From NCBI GenBank assembly GCA_024516155.1, contig JAJJXM010000018.1:558001-622000 (forward strand): a stretch of DNA of 64,000 nucleotides. Direction: 5' to 3'. Below the pieces are notes generated by a model. It was not told the origin of the DNA. It worked only from the letters and a program-made list of their open reading frames with translations, and made no database searches. The position numbers and the translations under genes are program-made. Shown here piece after piece: positions 48,301 through 60,062 of this stretch; positions within the stretch are counted from its first letter, which is position 1; the number at the start of each line of letters is the position of its first letter. Source of the stretch: Pyronema omphalodes (taxonomy: Eukaryota; Ascomycota; Pezizomycetes; Pezizales; Pyronemataceae).

Positions 48301-49031
48301 GAGCATGCTTCAAAAATACGCCGAGCTTCAGCTCAAATGTATCGAATTACAAGCAGCACGCGAAGCAGACAATGCTCGCGCCAACTATTTTGCATCACAT
48401 GACGGTTCCTCTGATACTGAAGGCTCTCATCCCCACAGCTCCCGTACCATACGCAGCTACCAACCTTCTGAAGCATCAATGAGCCCTACGTCTAGTTATA
48501 CCGAATCCTCAAACCCTAGTCGCCCCTTCTCAGCAATGCGGGATTACGTCTCCAGCAGCACCGGTACCATGTCACCTGGAGGATTTTCGCTCAAGTACCC
48601 CGGTAGCGCCCATATGAGTCCAGAAGCATCTCATGTTCCTGAACGCATGGACTATTTTGGGCCAGGGCATTTGACGTATCCGACACTTAAATCAAGACCT
48701 TCTATGCCGGAAAGCATGACGAGTGTACATGGCACCCCAATGTCGGATGATGCACGCAGCATGAAGACAGTCAGGTCTGCTCACTCTTCGGAAAACAAGA
48801 GGAAGGACAAGATGAAGCCCGGATCTGAGCTCCGTATCCGGGGACGAGGCAGTAAGTTTATCTCTGTATTCTAAGGTAATTTTTACTAATTTTTACTCAG
48901 GTCCACAAAATGTCAGCAAGGACAAAAAGGACAAGAAAGATAAAGAAGGAGAGGGATCAGAGGCGAAACCGAAGAAGAAGTCTCGATTCCCGACAGGAAG
49001 TGGCCTCGCAGGTATCCGCGGATTCGTTTAG
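45393..49031 (+). CDS. TSC1: Hamartin-like TSC1
   Basis: Scaffold of the TSC complex, which with TSC2 switches off Rheb and restrains TORC1; in fission yeast it also affects amino-acid uptake. Exons are 45393-45403 (11 nt), 45476-47944, 48136-48851 and 48901-49031 (1108 residues). The N-terminal half is the helical hamartin core, starting SLKDLVRTLNGAL and including LSCFNLLRPADLFTVDELVQWWEILVK. The middle is acidic and disordered. Residues about 630-850 form a long coiled coil (QREVMLLKNDLNFERYLKQQQLSHIGHLQRKR onwards), the hamartin dimerisation and TSC2-binding region. A second coiled segment follows intron 2. The Ser/Pro-rich tail ends in a Lys-rich stretch. The last intron restores the frame exactly. 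Confidence 0.9.
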
Positions 49032-49607
49032 AATACGAAACCGAGTCAAATCCTAAGAGGAAAACGTACTTTTCGGTCAAAAAAAGACAAAACGGCACAA
49101 TCGGAGGATTTGTTAATAAATGATTAACGTAGCAACATGTTCGTCTCAGTACGAGTAAAGGAGTAAATAGTTCTGGGATATTGTATGGGCGTTCTTTTAT
49201 GATGGAAATCAGGTGTTATCTTTGGTGTTTTCTTTTCATTGTATTCATATTGCACCGTATTGTCGGTAGTTGTAGGTGTCTCTAATTCCGCTTACTTTAA
49301 GCTGCATCTTATTTCATTTTCTAGATTTTGCTATGTATTTTTTAAGACTGGAGCTTTGGGCTTTGTATTCGGCTCTACTGGTGTACGGATGTTAATATTG
49401 CAAAATCTGTTGCGTCTGTAATCATTCCATCTGCTCGTTCCGTCCGCCCGTGATCACCAAATTACGGCAAAATTTCTTCGATTCCCGTCGATTCGTCGGG
49501 CCGTAGGTGTTGATATTGTACAACCGCGTTTCTTCCGCGCCAAATTTTTTGCATCCCGAAAAAGAAAAATCCTAATATACACCTGCATGCAACCCATTGC
49601 GTCCAGT
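49032..49607. other. Convergent 3' spacer
   Basis: About 575 bp between TSC1 and uL23m stops, T-rich. A short plus-strand ORF (49239-49421) has no family signal. Confidence 0.65.
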
Positions 49608-50236
49608 CTACCGCAGCGAAAGCTCCTGCTCGATCTCGACCTCCTTCTCCTCGATAACCTTCTCCCGTAGCAACTCCTGTGCCAACTTGCGAATGTTCTT
49701 GACCTCTGGCTTTGGCTCTCTGTAACCAGTAGGACCATACTGTTTCGCGTTGTACTCCCGGTATTCCTCGATCGCCTTGTGGGTTTCCTTGTCCCAACTA
49801 TATTATCCGTCAGTATATATATATAACCCCAATTATAATCGCCGGATATAGTCGCGACATACGGAGTCAAATCAGTAGGCTCCTCAGGCCATACAAAAGG
49901 CTTAACAAGCTCAACGGTCATCTTCTTGATCGAAGCCGGTCTCCAGTATCTAGTAGCCTTCTCACCGGGCTTATGACGTTCAATCTTTTTCTGGGTAACG
50001 AACGAACGAACGTTCAAGACTTCGACGCCGTAAGCATGGTAGAGGTAGTCGCGGAGGTCGAGCTTGTTGATGTTCAAGGGAACGATGAACTGGGCGAAGT
50101 TCGGAGGAAGGTGCTGGGTGCGGAGGAGGGAGATGGTGAAGTTGGGACTGTGATTGGATTAGTTTGCTGCGTGCATGGAAGGATCGGAATATGCTGCCCA
50201 CAGGAACACTTTTTTGCTGCCGAATTTGGGAGGCAT
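49608..50236 (-). CDS. MRP20: Mitochondrial ribosomal protein uL23m
   Basis: Protein of the mitochondrial large ribosomal subunit near the exit tunnel. Exons on the minus strand are 50236-50202, 50147-49863 and 49797-49608 (169 residues). The first 35 nt encode MPPKFGSKKVFL, split from PNFTISLLRTQHLPPNFAQFIVPLNINKLDLRDYLYHAYGVEV, a typical uL23 fold start with the LDLRDYL motif. The middle KKIERHKPGEKATRYWRPASIKKMTVEL is the basic RNA-binding part. Exon 3 gives WDKETHKAIEEYREYNAKQYG and a Glu-rich helix. Intron 1 uses a GTGGGC donor with a CTAAT branch site. No obvious cleavable presequence, as in some uL23m proteins. Confidence 0.88.
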
Positions 50237-51752
50237 GGTGGCGACGGAGAGCTCGGTTTTCTGCTGGTTCGCCGCACGTATCGGTGTCGCGGTAGAGACT
50301 TTTTTGGTGTAGGGAGGGTAACCCGTCGGGTGCCGGGGGTCTATCATCGGGAATCACTCGGTGACGGAATGCCGCTGGAATGGGATTCTATGCGACGCAG
50401 GTTTAAGCGGCAGCTGGGTATATTTTGGTAAAATTAAATTATTTTACATGGTAATGGTCTATGAAGTTTTCACCAGCAACAAAAGATTCTAATTGACGTC
50501 ATCAGATATGGTTTCTCTGTCTTGAAGTGGGAGAGTTCAAAGGGAAGTTTATGTGGTGTGATTCTGGATCACCAGTACATTTCTGTGCATCAGTTTTTCC
50601 ATTTATTCATAAAAATTTCCAAAGCCACATCCCCGGTATGAGTTTTCATCCTCTGTATACTTCCTGACCTATCGTATTCTTTCCTCGGCCACTTCAGCTT
50701 CTTTCATACATAATTCGTCATTAACCAGATACAAGAGATCAGAATTTAGGTTAATATGCAACAGTTTTGGAGTAAATCATTTATACCATAAACACTAACG
50801 AAGCATGACTACATAGATACTAAATATTTCCGTTGAGCAATAATTTCTTTCAGAACCGATACAGATAAGTAAAGCTGTCTAAACAACCCAAATTCCTAAA
50901 TGTGGTTTCTAGTATGTATGGTAACTATGGTAACTATGATTTAATAAAAAAACTTAAGAAAAATAACCAATCCACACATTTTGATTTCTGAAATTGAAAC
51001 CTCGATGTAACTATGTATGTAGCTATGATATAGATTGCTAAAACTAATTAGTTGTTGAAAAGGAGGGCTGTTGCTGTTACTGTTGTTTTGTGATTACCCC
51101 CAAAAAGCGAGGAAAATTTCGAATTGATGGTTTATACCTACATAGCAAAAAGGACACTCGTATATGTATATGTCTGTCGCTTTTGCTCTGGAATATAGTA
51201 TGGAGTATAAATGAAGAGGATGGAGAAGGGAGAAGGGAGAAGGATTGGAAGGGGAGAGAAAGATATATGGACTGATGATGGATGATGGATGATGATGGAT
51301 GATGGATGATGGATGATGGGTGATATGTTTTGATTATTTTTATATTACGGGAAATCGAGAAGAAATTATATGAGATGATAGAGGATAATGTATAAAAGCG
51401 ATAATGGGGATTTTGCGTTGGGTATGTATGGGAAAAAAGGGAATTGTGATATGTATAAAAGAACCAGACAAAATGAGATCTTTTCTAGCGCAATATTTAG
51501 AATTTTTGATTATTGTTTGATTTGTAGTTTTATTAATGTATATTTGAGTATTATTTATACTCCCATTATAAACAAACTGACCCCGTTTTGCATGCCGCTA
51601 AATTCATTACCTGTAAATTGCCATCCCTATTTTTCATCGTTTCGTTGTATCCACCCCATCCCCACACCTCACACCTCACCCCTGACCCCCCCCTCAAACT
51701 CCCCCTTATACCCCCAAACTTCCCCTTATACCCCTCTCTGTCTGCTATTCAT
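50237..51752. other. Intergenic region between uL23m and MED20
   Basis: About 1.5 kb with no supportable gene. The ORFs at 49973-50431 (+) and 50159-50347 (-) are shadows or leader of uL23m. A 7-bp ATGGATG array lies at 51273-51324. The plus-strand ORF 51388-52026 is antisense to MED20 and its 3' end. Confidence 0.6.
51273..51324. repeat. ATGGATG 7-bp array
   Basis: Six to seven units of GATGGAT with occasional extra GAT triplets. Confidence 0.8.
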
Positions 51753-52395
51753 CTACGTATTCCTCATCCTCAAGCACTCCGCCCAAACCCTCCCAGTATC
51801 CATAACCGTCCAAACCTCCCCGCGTTCCTTCTCCCAAGTCCATCTTCCACCGGGAACACCCAAACCCTCGACCACCTCTCTCCCGACCTTCTCCGCCTGC
51901 TCTAACATATTCGCGGCCGTAAACTCCACCTCAACAACCGTCCCCTTATCCCCCAGCCTCCCAATTCTAATCCTCCAATCCTCAACCTCAAACCCTGCTC
52001 CCTCAACCTTAATAGTCTGTCTATGACTCCACAAACTCGCCAGCTTCGTTTTCAAAATCAAAAGAAAGTCCCTGTCACAGGTAATTATAGACTGTCCACA
52101 AACCACGAATGGTGCTGGAGAGATATGAGGGGCATCTAGATGCTGGAGGAAATCGGGGGAGGTAGGAACAGCCGAGCGAAGGAGTCGATGCTCGATTTTC
52201 CAGGGCGGTAAAGGGAGTGGATGGTGGACTTTTGTGAGACGGTCGGTGAGGTGTTGGTAGGCGTTCGGGGAGAGGGAGTCCGGGATGAAGTAAAGACTGG
52301 GGAGGTTAGTTAGTAAGGAAAATTGGAAGATTGTAGAAGGGGTAACAAGGGTAGGAGATTGCTTACCCGACTACGCCGGAGGTTGGGGCTGTCAT
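51753..52395 (-). CDS. MED20: Mediator complex subunit 20 (Srb2/Med20)
   Basis: Head-module subunit of Mediator, linking transcription factors to RNA polymerase II. Exons 52395-52367 (29 nt) and 52296-51753 give 190 residues. The opening TSGVVGLYFIPDSLSPNAYQHLTDRL and the following PWKIEHRLLRSA match the conserved Med20 start (G-V-x-F-I-P, then W-x-x-E-H-K/R-L-x-R). The second half has LASLWSHRQTIKVEGAGFEVEDWRIRIGRLGDKGTVVEVEF, corresponding to the conserved RQ-x-I-x-G-x-x-Y-x-x-x-D-F-x-V-R-x-G core. The fungal protein is short and divergent, so the call rests on these blocks. Confidence 0.82.
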
Positions 52396-53349
52396 GTTGG
52401 GTTGTGGTTATAAGGTTGCGTTGTGGGGAAAGATACCCGCGTTGGAGCTATGGAGAATTGGACGCGTCGCGGGGTCGGGGAGCTGTGCTGCTGTGGTGGT
52501 GTTGCTAGCGTGTTTTGATGTAACGACGTCACTGAAATCATGTAGTTTGTACTGGCGCCCATTGTGGGGCTTTGAAACAACAATGTAAACTTTTTAGAAC
52601 CTATTTTAATTTCTAAGCACGTATGAAAGCTCTTTATAAAAAGGAAAATTGCATGTATGACTGGTTTGTGATTATCGGTAAGTTGGACCTCTTTGTTCCG
52701 TTAGGGTATGTTTTTTTTCTCGTTGTCAACTGGGTGCCTGAGACGAAATAAAACTCTCTAATCATGACATGGGATGAGACTAACTAAGCTCGTACTTGGT
52801 TCATCTTACGGATCAGATTTTCTGAGATAGCATGAGGCCGATTATCAGTTTCTCTTGTTAAATATCAGGACCTATCCATTACAGTAGTATACTATCTTGA
52901 CCTTCTTGACCTTGTTACGCTTTATATAGGCTGTTCTTTATCTCAGTTTCTGGAGGATAGTATGATCATAAAATGTACCTCAAGTATCACCGCCAAGTAG
53001 TTAAAAATCTTAAGTTCTTCTATATGTATCATTTATACTATAACAACATGATAGATGCAAAGCTAACTACTGTGACTCGCCATTAAACCCTCATATCCCC
53101 TGGTATCTAGACTCCTGAAATCGATCCCGCCAAACTAAAAACACAAGGTATCAAACATGACAATGCAAATGCAACACCCAAACGCCATAAAATCTCTCCT
53201 ATGCCATTAAACTTAACCCATGCTCTTCAGCTTCACCACGCCCATAAACTCCATTATGACCCAATATACCGTAAGCTCAGTCCATCTTCTAAGGCTTATT
53301 CACAGCCGTATACTAGAGCTTAGTCTACCCCACTCTAAACAATTCACCT
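52396..53349. other. Intergenic region upstream of MED20 and downstream of the ENT gene
   Basis: About 950 bp, AT-rich. No coding signal or repeat of note. Confidence 0.65.
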
Positions 53350-54867
53350 CTAAACAAAGAAGCTCATCACAGATCCGGTTGCGAGGCCCATAACCAAACA
53401 CAATCCCATGAACCCACCACAAGCCTCCTTCTCATCATCATTGACATAATCCGGTGCCACGACCATGGCACTTGTTCCCACCCATCCATTTGTAAATCCG
53501 AAACCTAGCTGTACTAACCAGTAAAACAAATCACTGTTAATCGCTGCTCCTTTACCTGCAACGTTGCACATCATGTAGAGAGGGATAAACAACGCCCTCA
53601 GCGCCGCAACAGCTACCAACATCTTGGGGTTGCGGATGATTACACGGTCATACCCGCATGCCACACGTCCAGAAAGGTCTCCAACATTCCATAGCAAAAA
53701 CGCCATAGGAATAAAGACATCGGGCTGGAAAGCTCTCCCCGAGCCCTCAGGGCGGGTCGAGACAATCGATTGAGTGAATACTGGGAAGACCATGGTTAAG
53801 CAAAAGCTCAACCAGATTGCAAAAGCAGGGTAGCCAAGTTTCTTTGAAAGAAGCAAAAGGGAGACAGATTTGTGCGCTCCAGTTTCCTCGGAATCGGTTG
53901 CATTGGCAAAGAGAGGTTGAGCTTGGCCTTTAATAGTGATTCCATGGCGAGAGAGAAGGACAAGGAATAAAGAGAGGCAGAGTCCTGAAACGAAAGTTGC
54001 CGTCATGAAATATAAGAATGCACTCTTAGGCGATGCACTGGCACCATCTTCTCCGGCTTCACCAGTTCTGCTGGGAACGAGGAGGACGGAGATGATTTGC
54101 GCAATGGCAGGTAGAACGCCGGCTATTCCTTGACCACTACATGATATCCAAGGTCAGTGCGTGATTTTCCGGGGAAGATAGATGGGAACGTACGTCATGA
54201 TGGCTTGGGTGTAGATTCCACCAAAGGTGTTGACGAATGCAAAGACACCATTCTGAGAAAATCCAGTGCTGGCCGCTGCGACGAAAACGCTGAACAAAGT
54301 GAACACCAAATAGGGAACCGCACTGACACGGAACATGATTGTAGATAACGCAAGAAGGGTGAAAGTTACGCAGTTCAAAACCAACGAAATGCAAATTCGG
54401 TAAGGGTAGTTGGCGGAGGTCTGACGATGGGACAGAAAGATCATAACTGCGAGGTTTACAATTGTGCTGACACCGAGAATCATGGATTGGAAATAAGTGA
54501 GAATAAATTGATTCTACATGGAAGATCAGCTGGAGTTTCATACTGCTTGGAGGGAAACAAACCTCCGCAAAGCGCCCTTGGAAGTAGGTTGCGCATGCCA
54601 TAAACATGTTCCAGCTCCATAGCCTAGAAGCCTTTTAACTATTGTTTACTCCGTGTAGTACTAGAAGACAAACATCGCTACTCCAAGGAGTACAAAGACT
54701 CCATATTCAAACATGTTGACCTTGTGTGGCTGCTCGAGCTCTGATATAGCATCGCGTGATGCGTCAGTCTCGCCTGCTGAATGTCGGTCGCCATTTGGAA
54801 TAGATTGATAGCTCTGCGACTCTCTCCCAAGTAATGATTTCTTTACTGAATCGACGATTCGTGACAT
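53350..54867 (-). CDS. FUN26: Equilibrative nucleoside transporter (ENT/SLC29, Fun26-like)
   Basis: Membrane carrier for nucleosides or nucleobases. Yeast Fun26 acts at the vacuole. Exons on the minus strand are up to 54674, 54623-54563, 54513-54194 and 54136-53350. With the start at 54867 the protein has 453 residues; the frame continues to an earlier Met at 55014 (502 residues). 54867 is preferred because SRIVDSVKKSLLG resembles the short polar start of relatives. After intron 1, GVAMLWSWNMFMACATYF forms TM1 with the conserved WN. Later helices include AAASTGFSQNGVFAF (ENT signature region, TM4), GQGIAGVLPAIAQ (TM5) and WNVGDLSGRVACGYD (conserved D-x-x-G-R). TM11 contains TNGWVGTSAMVVAPDYV. 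Introns 1 and 2 use GTTTGT donors and are 50 and 49 bp. Confidence 0.9.
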
Positions 54868-55936
54868 AATGAGTGATATTTGTGACAGTGAAGCTTTCGG
54901 TTGCGTTGTATTTCTTCCACTGTGAAGTGTGGAGGACAGGAAGTGCGGTTCGCGTTCGTTTTGAGCTTGTTCGAAGCTCGAACGGGAGTTGTGGTTACGC
55001 ATCACCTGGGTCATGATATGCGTCAGAGCGCAGCGCTCCGTCTTTAGCGGGCTTGCACTCGGTTAGACTGTTAGATCTGTGCTATTCCGAATACGATAAA
55101 TGAACATCGGCCGTTCAGCATGCGATAGGTAACACTGGGAGGTATGGTGCTACTGTACACCTGAGGTCGGGGGCAAGATGGAGGTGGAGTTGCACACAAG
55201 GTGTTTGGCCGATATTCGTGACAGGGACGGAGTGCTGCTGTCGCGTTCCCTGCATGGTGTAACCGGGATCGGATAGAAGTGCCAAGAGCTGTATGAAGAG
55301 TGACTCGTGAGGCGGTCATTAAATCACTGACAGCCTCGAACTCGAGATGGAAAAAATTACTTGCGAGCAGAAGAATTTATTTTTCAAACGATAGTGAATA
55401 TATGTTACTGATGGCAGTTGAGAATTGGTATAATTTCTATGCATTATCAATAATTCCATGCGCTCATCATCTGAAGCCAAGTCTACGCTCTCAGCCCGAT
55501 ATTGCGGCTCTCGGTACAGAGTATGTACATGCCCACTCAGCCTCACACTGTAACCGTGAGAGCACAAAGCTTAAATTTCCAGCCGTTGATTTCAGGTGGT
55601 GGGTTCCTGGGGAGGCTCTTGAAATCTGCCGAACAGCTGCAGAACGCCAAGCTGTGAAGATATTAAAGCCACGAGATTTATGAACACAGCTTGCATGACG
55701 TTAAATGTTTCAATAAACAGTTTTTAAAAAGGCTTCCTTCAATTCCAATCCAATATTTGCTTACTTTGGGGGTTGCTGTTGGGATTGCTCTCTTGCCGAG
55801 TTCGCGCGTGTAACCCTATGCCGCTACTCGATTAGCAGTCCTGTCACGCGTGAAGACTTGGCGCAAAATTTCAGCACAGCTTATATGGCCGGGAGGAACG
55901 AAACACAAACCAACAACCAACATCGAAAATTCAAAA
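54868..55936. other. Divergent 5' region of ENT and eL30
   Basis: About 1.1 kb. A 127-codon plus-strand ORF at 55300-55683 has no recognisable family, and an ORF on the opposite strand overlaps it. It is not called. The 80 bp before 55937 include a pyrimidine-rich leader typical of ribosomal-protein genes. Confidence 0.6.
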
Positions 55937-56444
55937 ATGGGTACGCCTTCGCCACCGCCAAAATCCACGGTACAACACTGACATGATGCAGCCCCCGTCA
56001 AGAAGACCAAGACCTCCGACAACATCAACTCGCGCCTTGCGCTTGTTATGAAGTCCGGAAAGTACGTTCTCGGATACAAGTCTACCCTCAAGACTCTCCG
56101 TAACGGAAAGGCCAAGCTCGTCATCATTGCCGGAAACACTCCCCCTCTCCGCAAGTCTGAGCTCGAGTACTACTCCATGCTCGCCAAGTGCAACGTCCAC
56201 CACTTCGCTGGAAACAACGTACGTGTTTATTCCGATTCCTGGTCGCTTTCGATTCGACGGCGGGAGATCGAAGGATCTTCTGCCCCCTGAGAAGAAGCAT
56301 GACTGTTTGCTTCGGAGGGAACTTGCATGCTGACTCAATTCCGAATAGATCGAGCTTGGAACCGCTTGTGGAAAGCTCTTCCGCTGCTCCACCATGGCTA
56401 TCCTCGACCAGGGTGACTCTGACATTCTCTCCGCCAACGCTTAA
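55937..56444 (+). CDS. RPL30: 60S ribosomal protein eL30
   Basis: Cytosolic large-subunit ribosomal protein. In yeast it also binds its own transcript. Exons are 55937-55940 (4 nt: ATG plus G), 55992-56218 and 56349-56444 (108 residues, family-typical). The sequence includes [60 protein letters not shown] and, after intron 2, [19 protein letters not shown]. The L7Ae-type kink-turn-binding fold is intact. Splitting the start codon from the rest is common in fungal ribosomal-protein genes. Confidence 0.97.
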
Positions 56445-57171
56445 GCGTCTTGAATTGTCATCTAAAACAAAGGTTTGGGCCGGAGTTGGGGGTATTTGGG
56501 ATCTTTTTGTACATTTACGAATTTCGATGACCCGGCACCTAACGAGGGAATCAAAAAAAAGTCAACCAAAAAAAATTATGCTCATTGAGACAAGTGATGT
56601 TTGATTGTGATCTGTGACATGAACCGTGAAACATGATGATCAAACACATTCGCTCTGCAAATCGCACTTTGATTTCATCAAAACCAGATTCCCATCCGTA
56701 TGGCTCGTAGAACCAGAACGTACAAGAAGCTGCAACCCGCGTGCCCAGGAGATGATCGCCACGTCCCATTGCTCTGCTTGCCGCTCAGCAAGCTCTCCAG
56801 GGCCCTGGGTAACTTCCCGCTTATGGATGCTAGTAGCTATGGGGCTCTAACATTCCTGCAAGGGGCCGTGAGTCCACCTGACATGTTTGCACATCCTATG
56901 AAACTCTTTTTTCCGTAGCAAAAACTCGGTGATATCATAGCATCACCGTGTAAAAATTACCATCTTCCAAAATAGTGGAGTTGATTTGGTGGCGCTGTGT
57001 ATCCAAGCGACAAGCGAGGGGCGCGCCTATCTATCATGCACCTGGTAACTGCTGTCGCATCTCGTACCTCCACACCTCACCACAACCCGAACCTCGTGAA
57101 GCTGCCGTGTAGGCAACGTCGTCCTCGAATCACTATCGCCTACACCTCTATTATTGCCCACAGCTGAGGCA
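56445..57171. other. Spacer between eL30 and the FHIP gene
   Basis: About 730 bp containing the eL30 3' UTR and the FHIP promoter and leader. No gene is supported. The last 150 bp are C-rich leader-like sequence. Confidence 0.65.
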
Positions 57172-60062
57172 ATGGATTTTGTAACTCTCTCTCTCCATCC
57201 GCGATTATGATACCCCCGTTTATTGTCCCCTCAACTCGCGAGCCATGGGAGGTCTATCACTGACACTGTGGATTTATCAGTGGAATCGTCTCATCGGTGG
57301 CTCTGGCTCCTCGAGCTCAAACCAGAATAAGGCACCTCCTTCAGCTACCCCGGAACAACGTCTAGCAACATTCACGCGCGTCTGGCAGCGACTACTTGTG
57401 GGTATCCGGCAGCTTTTAGGAGCTCTTTGGGAGCGTTGAAACTGACGACCCCGCGCCGATAGTACGCATGGCGGAATGCCCCCGAGCACGATCCGAGCAC
57501 ACAGGAGCAGTTCCGCGGTTACATTAAGCGATTAACGGACCTTTTAATCGAGGAAGAGAAGCGGTCTGCACGGTTGTGTATGAACTTTTGTTACGAGAAG
57601 CAGGTGTTTCTTGCGTTGTCGAAAATCGGACAGACGGGTTCGCCCGCGGTCGTCAGAGAGTGTATAGGAACATTTGCGACGCTTATCGAAAACGAGGATG
57701 AAGACTTTCTGGGACATGAGAACTTTGCGCATAGCTTGATCGCGTTTCTGCAGGCTACTAGTCATCATTCGGTTCCGGCTTTTGAGGGAGAGTTTGTGGA
57801 GTTGCTGTTCAGTATCGCAAGTAAGATTAGACAGAGCCCGGGTATTCTACGAGTTTGGTTTACGAAAAGGGGCAATGATGCGGCGGATTATGAGAATATG
57901 GACCATCGTCAAAGATTCGCTGGAGTTACGAATAAGGAGGATTTCCCATTATTCTATCTCTTGATAGACTATGTTCATCAGGAAGGAAAGGTGGGAGATT
58001 TCGCAAGAACTGGTTTGCTCTATATCGTTGAGGCTGCATCTTCATCTGGTGCATTGGAGCGATGGATTGTCGAGAGTGATCTTGCGACTTTGATGGCCTC
58101 CGGATTGGGCGCATTATACAGTCAACTTAGCAGGTGGGTATTTACGACGGAAGCTGCTCCAGAAGCTGACAGGTATATAGGAAACTGGTAATAACACACT
58201 CCACCGAAGACCCGCCAACAATTCTGATGCTCTCCGATTTCAAAATGCCGCCTACAGCGCCTGGTGCTGAAACACCTAACTCACCTGAATTCAAGACACA
58301 TCTTGATACTTTCCTTTCATACTTGACATTCTGGCAGGATATTCTGGAGCACTGTCGTTCCGAGGAAGTCAAACAGACATTATTAGACCACTTCCAGGTC
58401 CTTTTCTTGCAACAGCTATTGTGCGGCCCCTCACGTCCGAGGATCATAGGTCGATACTAATAGATGATAATAGATATCCCTCACTCCTCGAGTCATCAGA
58501 CGTGGACGGAGGATCATCAGTCGCCGTTTTGACATATGTCCGAGTTGTCCTCGAAACTCTGGATTACCCTGACATTATCCACCTAATCCTATCATATTTG
58601 ATGAACCTCCCTGAGAGGCCAGAGTCACCACAATCCCGGGCAAAGAGGAGGCAATCCCTCGATCTCCTCTCTAAGGCGGCAGATGTAGTAGACAGTCCTA
58701 CTCCTGCCATCTACTCCTTAGCAGATCTCATCATGACGAGTTTGCAGTCCAAGTCACAGCAAACCGTATCTGCCACCCTGCGCCTTGTCTCTACCATTCT
58801 CCGGAAACACTACCAATACTCCATGCACACCCTGTTGAAGACTGTTCCGGTCCCCAGTAACGCCCCCACAAGGACCATCGGTGCCCACCTAGCAGAAATG
58901 GAAATGCTCTTCCAAATGGCCTCTGACATAACCGGACACGATAAGAACAGTTCCGCGTCATACGACGACCATATTAAAGACTGCCAAAACCTGTTGGAGG
59001 GCCACCCATGCACCACCAAATTTCTCGGCCTCCGCATTTCATCGACCACCTCCGATGGCCGTCCTGCAGACGATAAACTAAGCATGATGCACCTTCACAC
59101 TCTTCTCCCTAATGACCCCTTCCTTCGCCATCTCACTGACCTCTTTTCCTCCTTCTTCTCCAACGCTGTTGAAACCAACCTCGTGCTAACAAGCGTTCTC
59201 ATCGACCTTGCCGCATGCGCTTATATGCGTCCTGAAGGCTGGCTATTCCATCACCCCGATACCTACTCCTACCCGGAAGACTCCGAAAGCGACGCCGAAG
59301 AAGACGAGCTCGAATCCATGGAAAACGAACTCGCAGCAATCCTAGGGGATAGTGTATACGCCCCCACCGACAGCTTTGAATCCGACCGTCGTCGAGTACG
59401 AGAAATCATGCGAGCCCGTCGTCACCCGGAATTCACCTCTGCACCCCCTGTGATGGAAGTTCTCCAATCCCTTGTCTCCCAAGTTGCAGATTACCGAAAA
59501 GAAGTCCCAGACTTGGACGATAAACTTATGGAGCGTCGTCGTGCTTTTGAATTTACTGAAGAACTTTCTGAGGCCGTTTCTGATAAATTCAGAAACCCAT
59601 TAGATGCCTTTACAGCTAGAAGTCTGGTTAGACCAACCACTGCAAAAAGTCTGAGACCAAGAGGTCTCTCAAGAGTTACACAACCTGAGGTTCCTAGTAG
59701 TCCGTTTGAAAATCATATTGCGGATACTACGCAAAGAAGACTTAAGGTTTTGGTACCGGGCTTGCATAAACCCCCGCCGAAGGAAGATGAGGATGGTGAT
59801 GCTATGGCGGCGTTGATGGGTAGACCCAGGAAGGAAAGTAGAGTACAGGGCGAAGTTAGCTTGAGTCATTTATTGACGAATATTATGATTTTGCAGGTAT
59901 GTGAACTCTTTTGGGGTGGGTGGGTGGGTGGTGGGCTGAGATCAAACAAAACAAATTACTAACATATCCCCTTTTTTCTTTCAAATACAGGAATTTATTT
60001 TGGAACTTGCAGCTTTAACTCAAACCCGAGCTGCTTTATTTGCGGATGTGAAATTTGCCTAG
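57172..60062 (+). CDS. fhipA: FHF complex subunit, Hook-interacting protein (FHIP/RAI16-like)
   Basis: Links Hook adaptors to early endosomes for dynein transport (FTS-Hook-FHIP complex). Exons are 57172-57180 (9 nt), 57281-57397, 57463-58133, 58181-58420, 58474-59896 and 59991-60062 (843 residues). It opens MDFWNRLIGGSGSSS. The conserved helical repeat region follows: EQRLATFTRVWQRLL-YAWRN, VFLALSKIGQTGSPAVVRECIGTFATL, FVELLFSIASKIRQSP and VLTYVRVVLETLDYPDIIHLILSYLM. An acidic linker (DSESDAEEDELESMENE) comes near residue 620, and the family C-terminal helix EFILELAALTQTRAALF lies in the last exon. Intron 4 has a GTGCGG donor and a TACTAAT branch site. Small tandem repeats begin a few bases after the stop. 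Confidence 0.88.

Noticed and set aside
51388..52026. 212-codon plus-strand ORF
   Set aside because: The second half is antisense to MED20 and the first half is AT-rich spacer. Pro/Ser/Thr-rich composition reflects the C-rich strand.
55300..55683. 127-codon plus-strand ORF
   Set aside because: No recognised domain, no splice context, and an ORF overlaps it on the other strand. Without transcript or conservation evidence it is not called.
56633..56639. Box C-like ATGATGA, considered as a C/D snoRNA near RPL30
   Set aside because: No CTGA box D at a suitable distance and no terminal stem.
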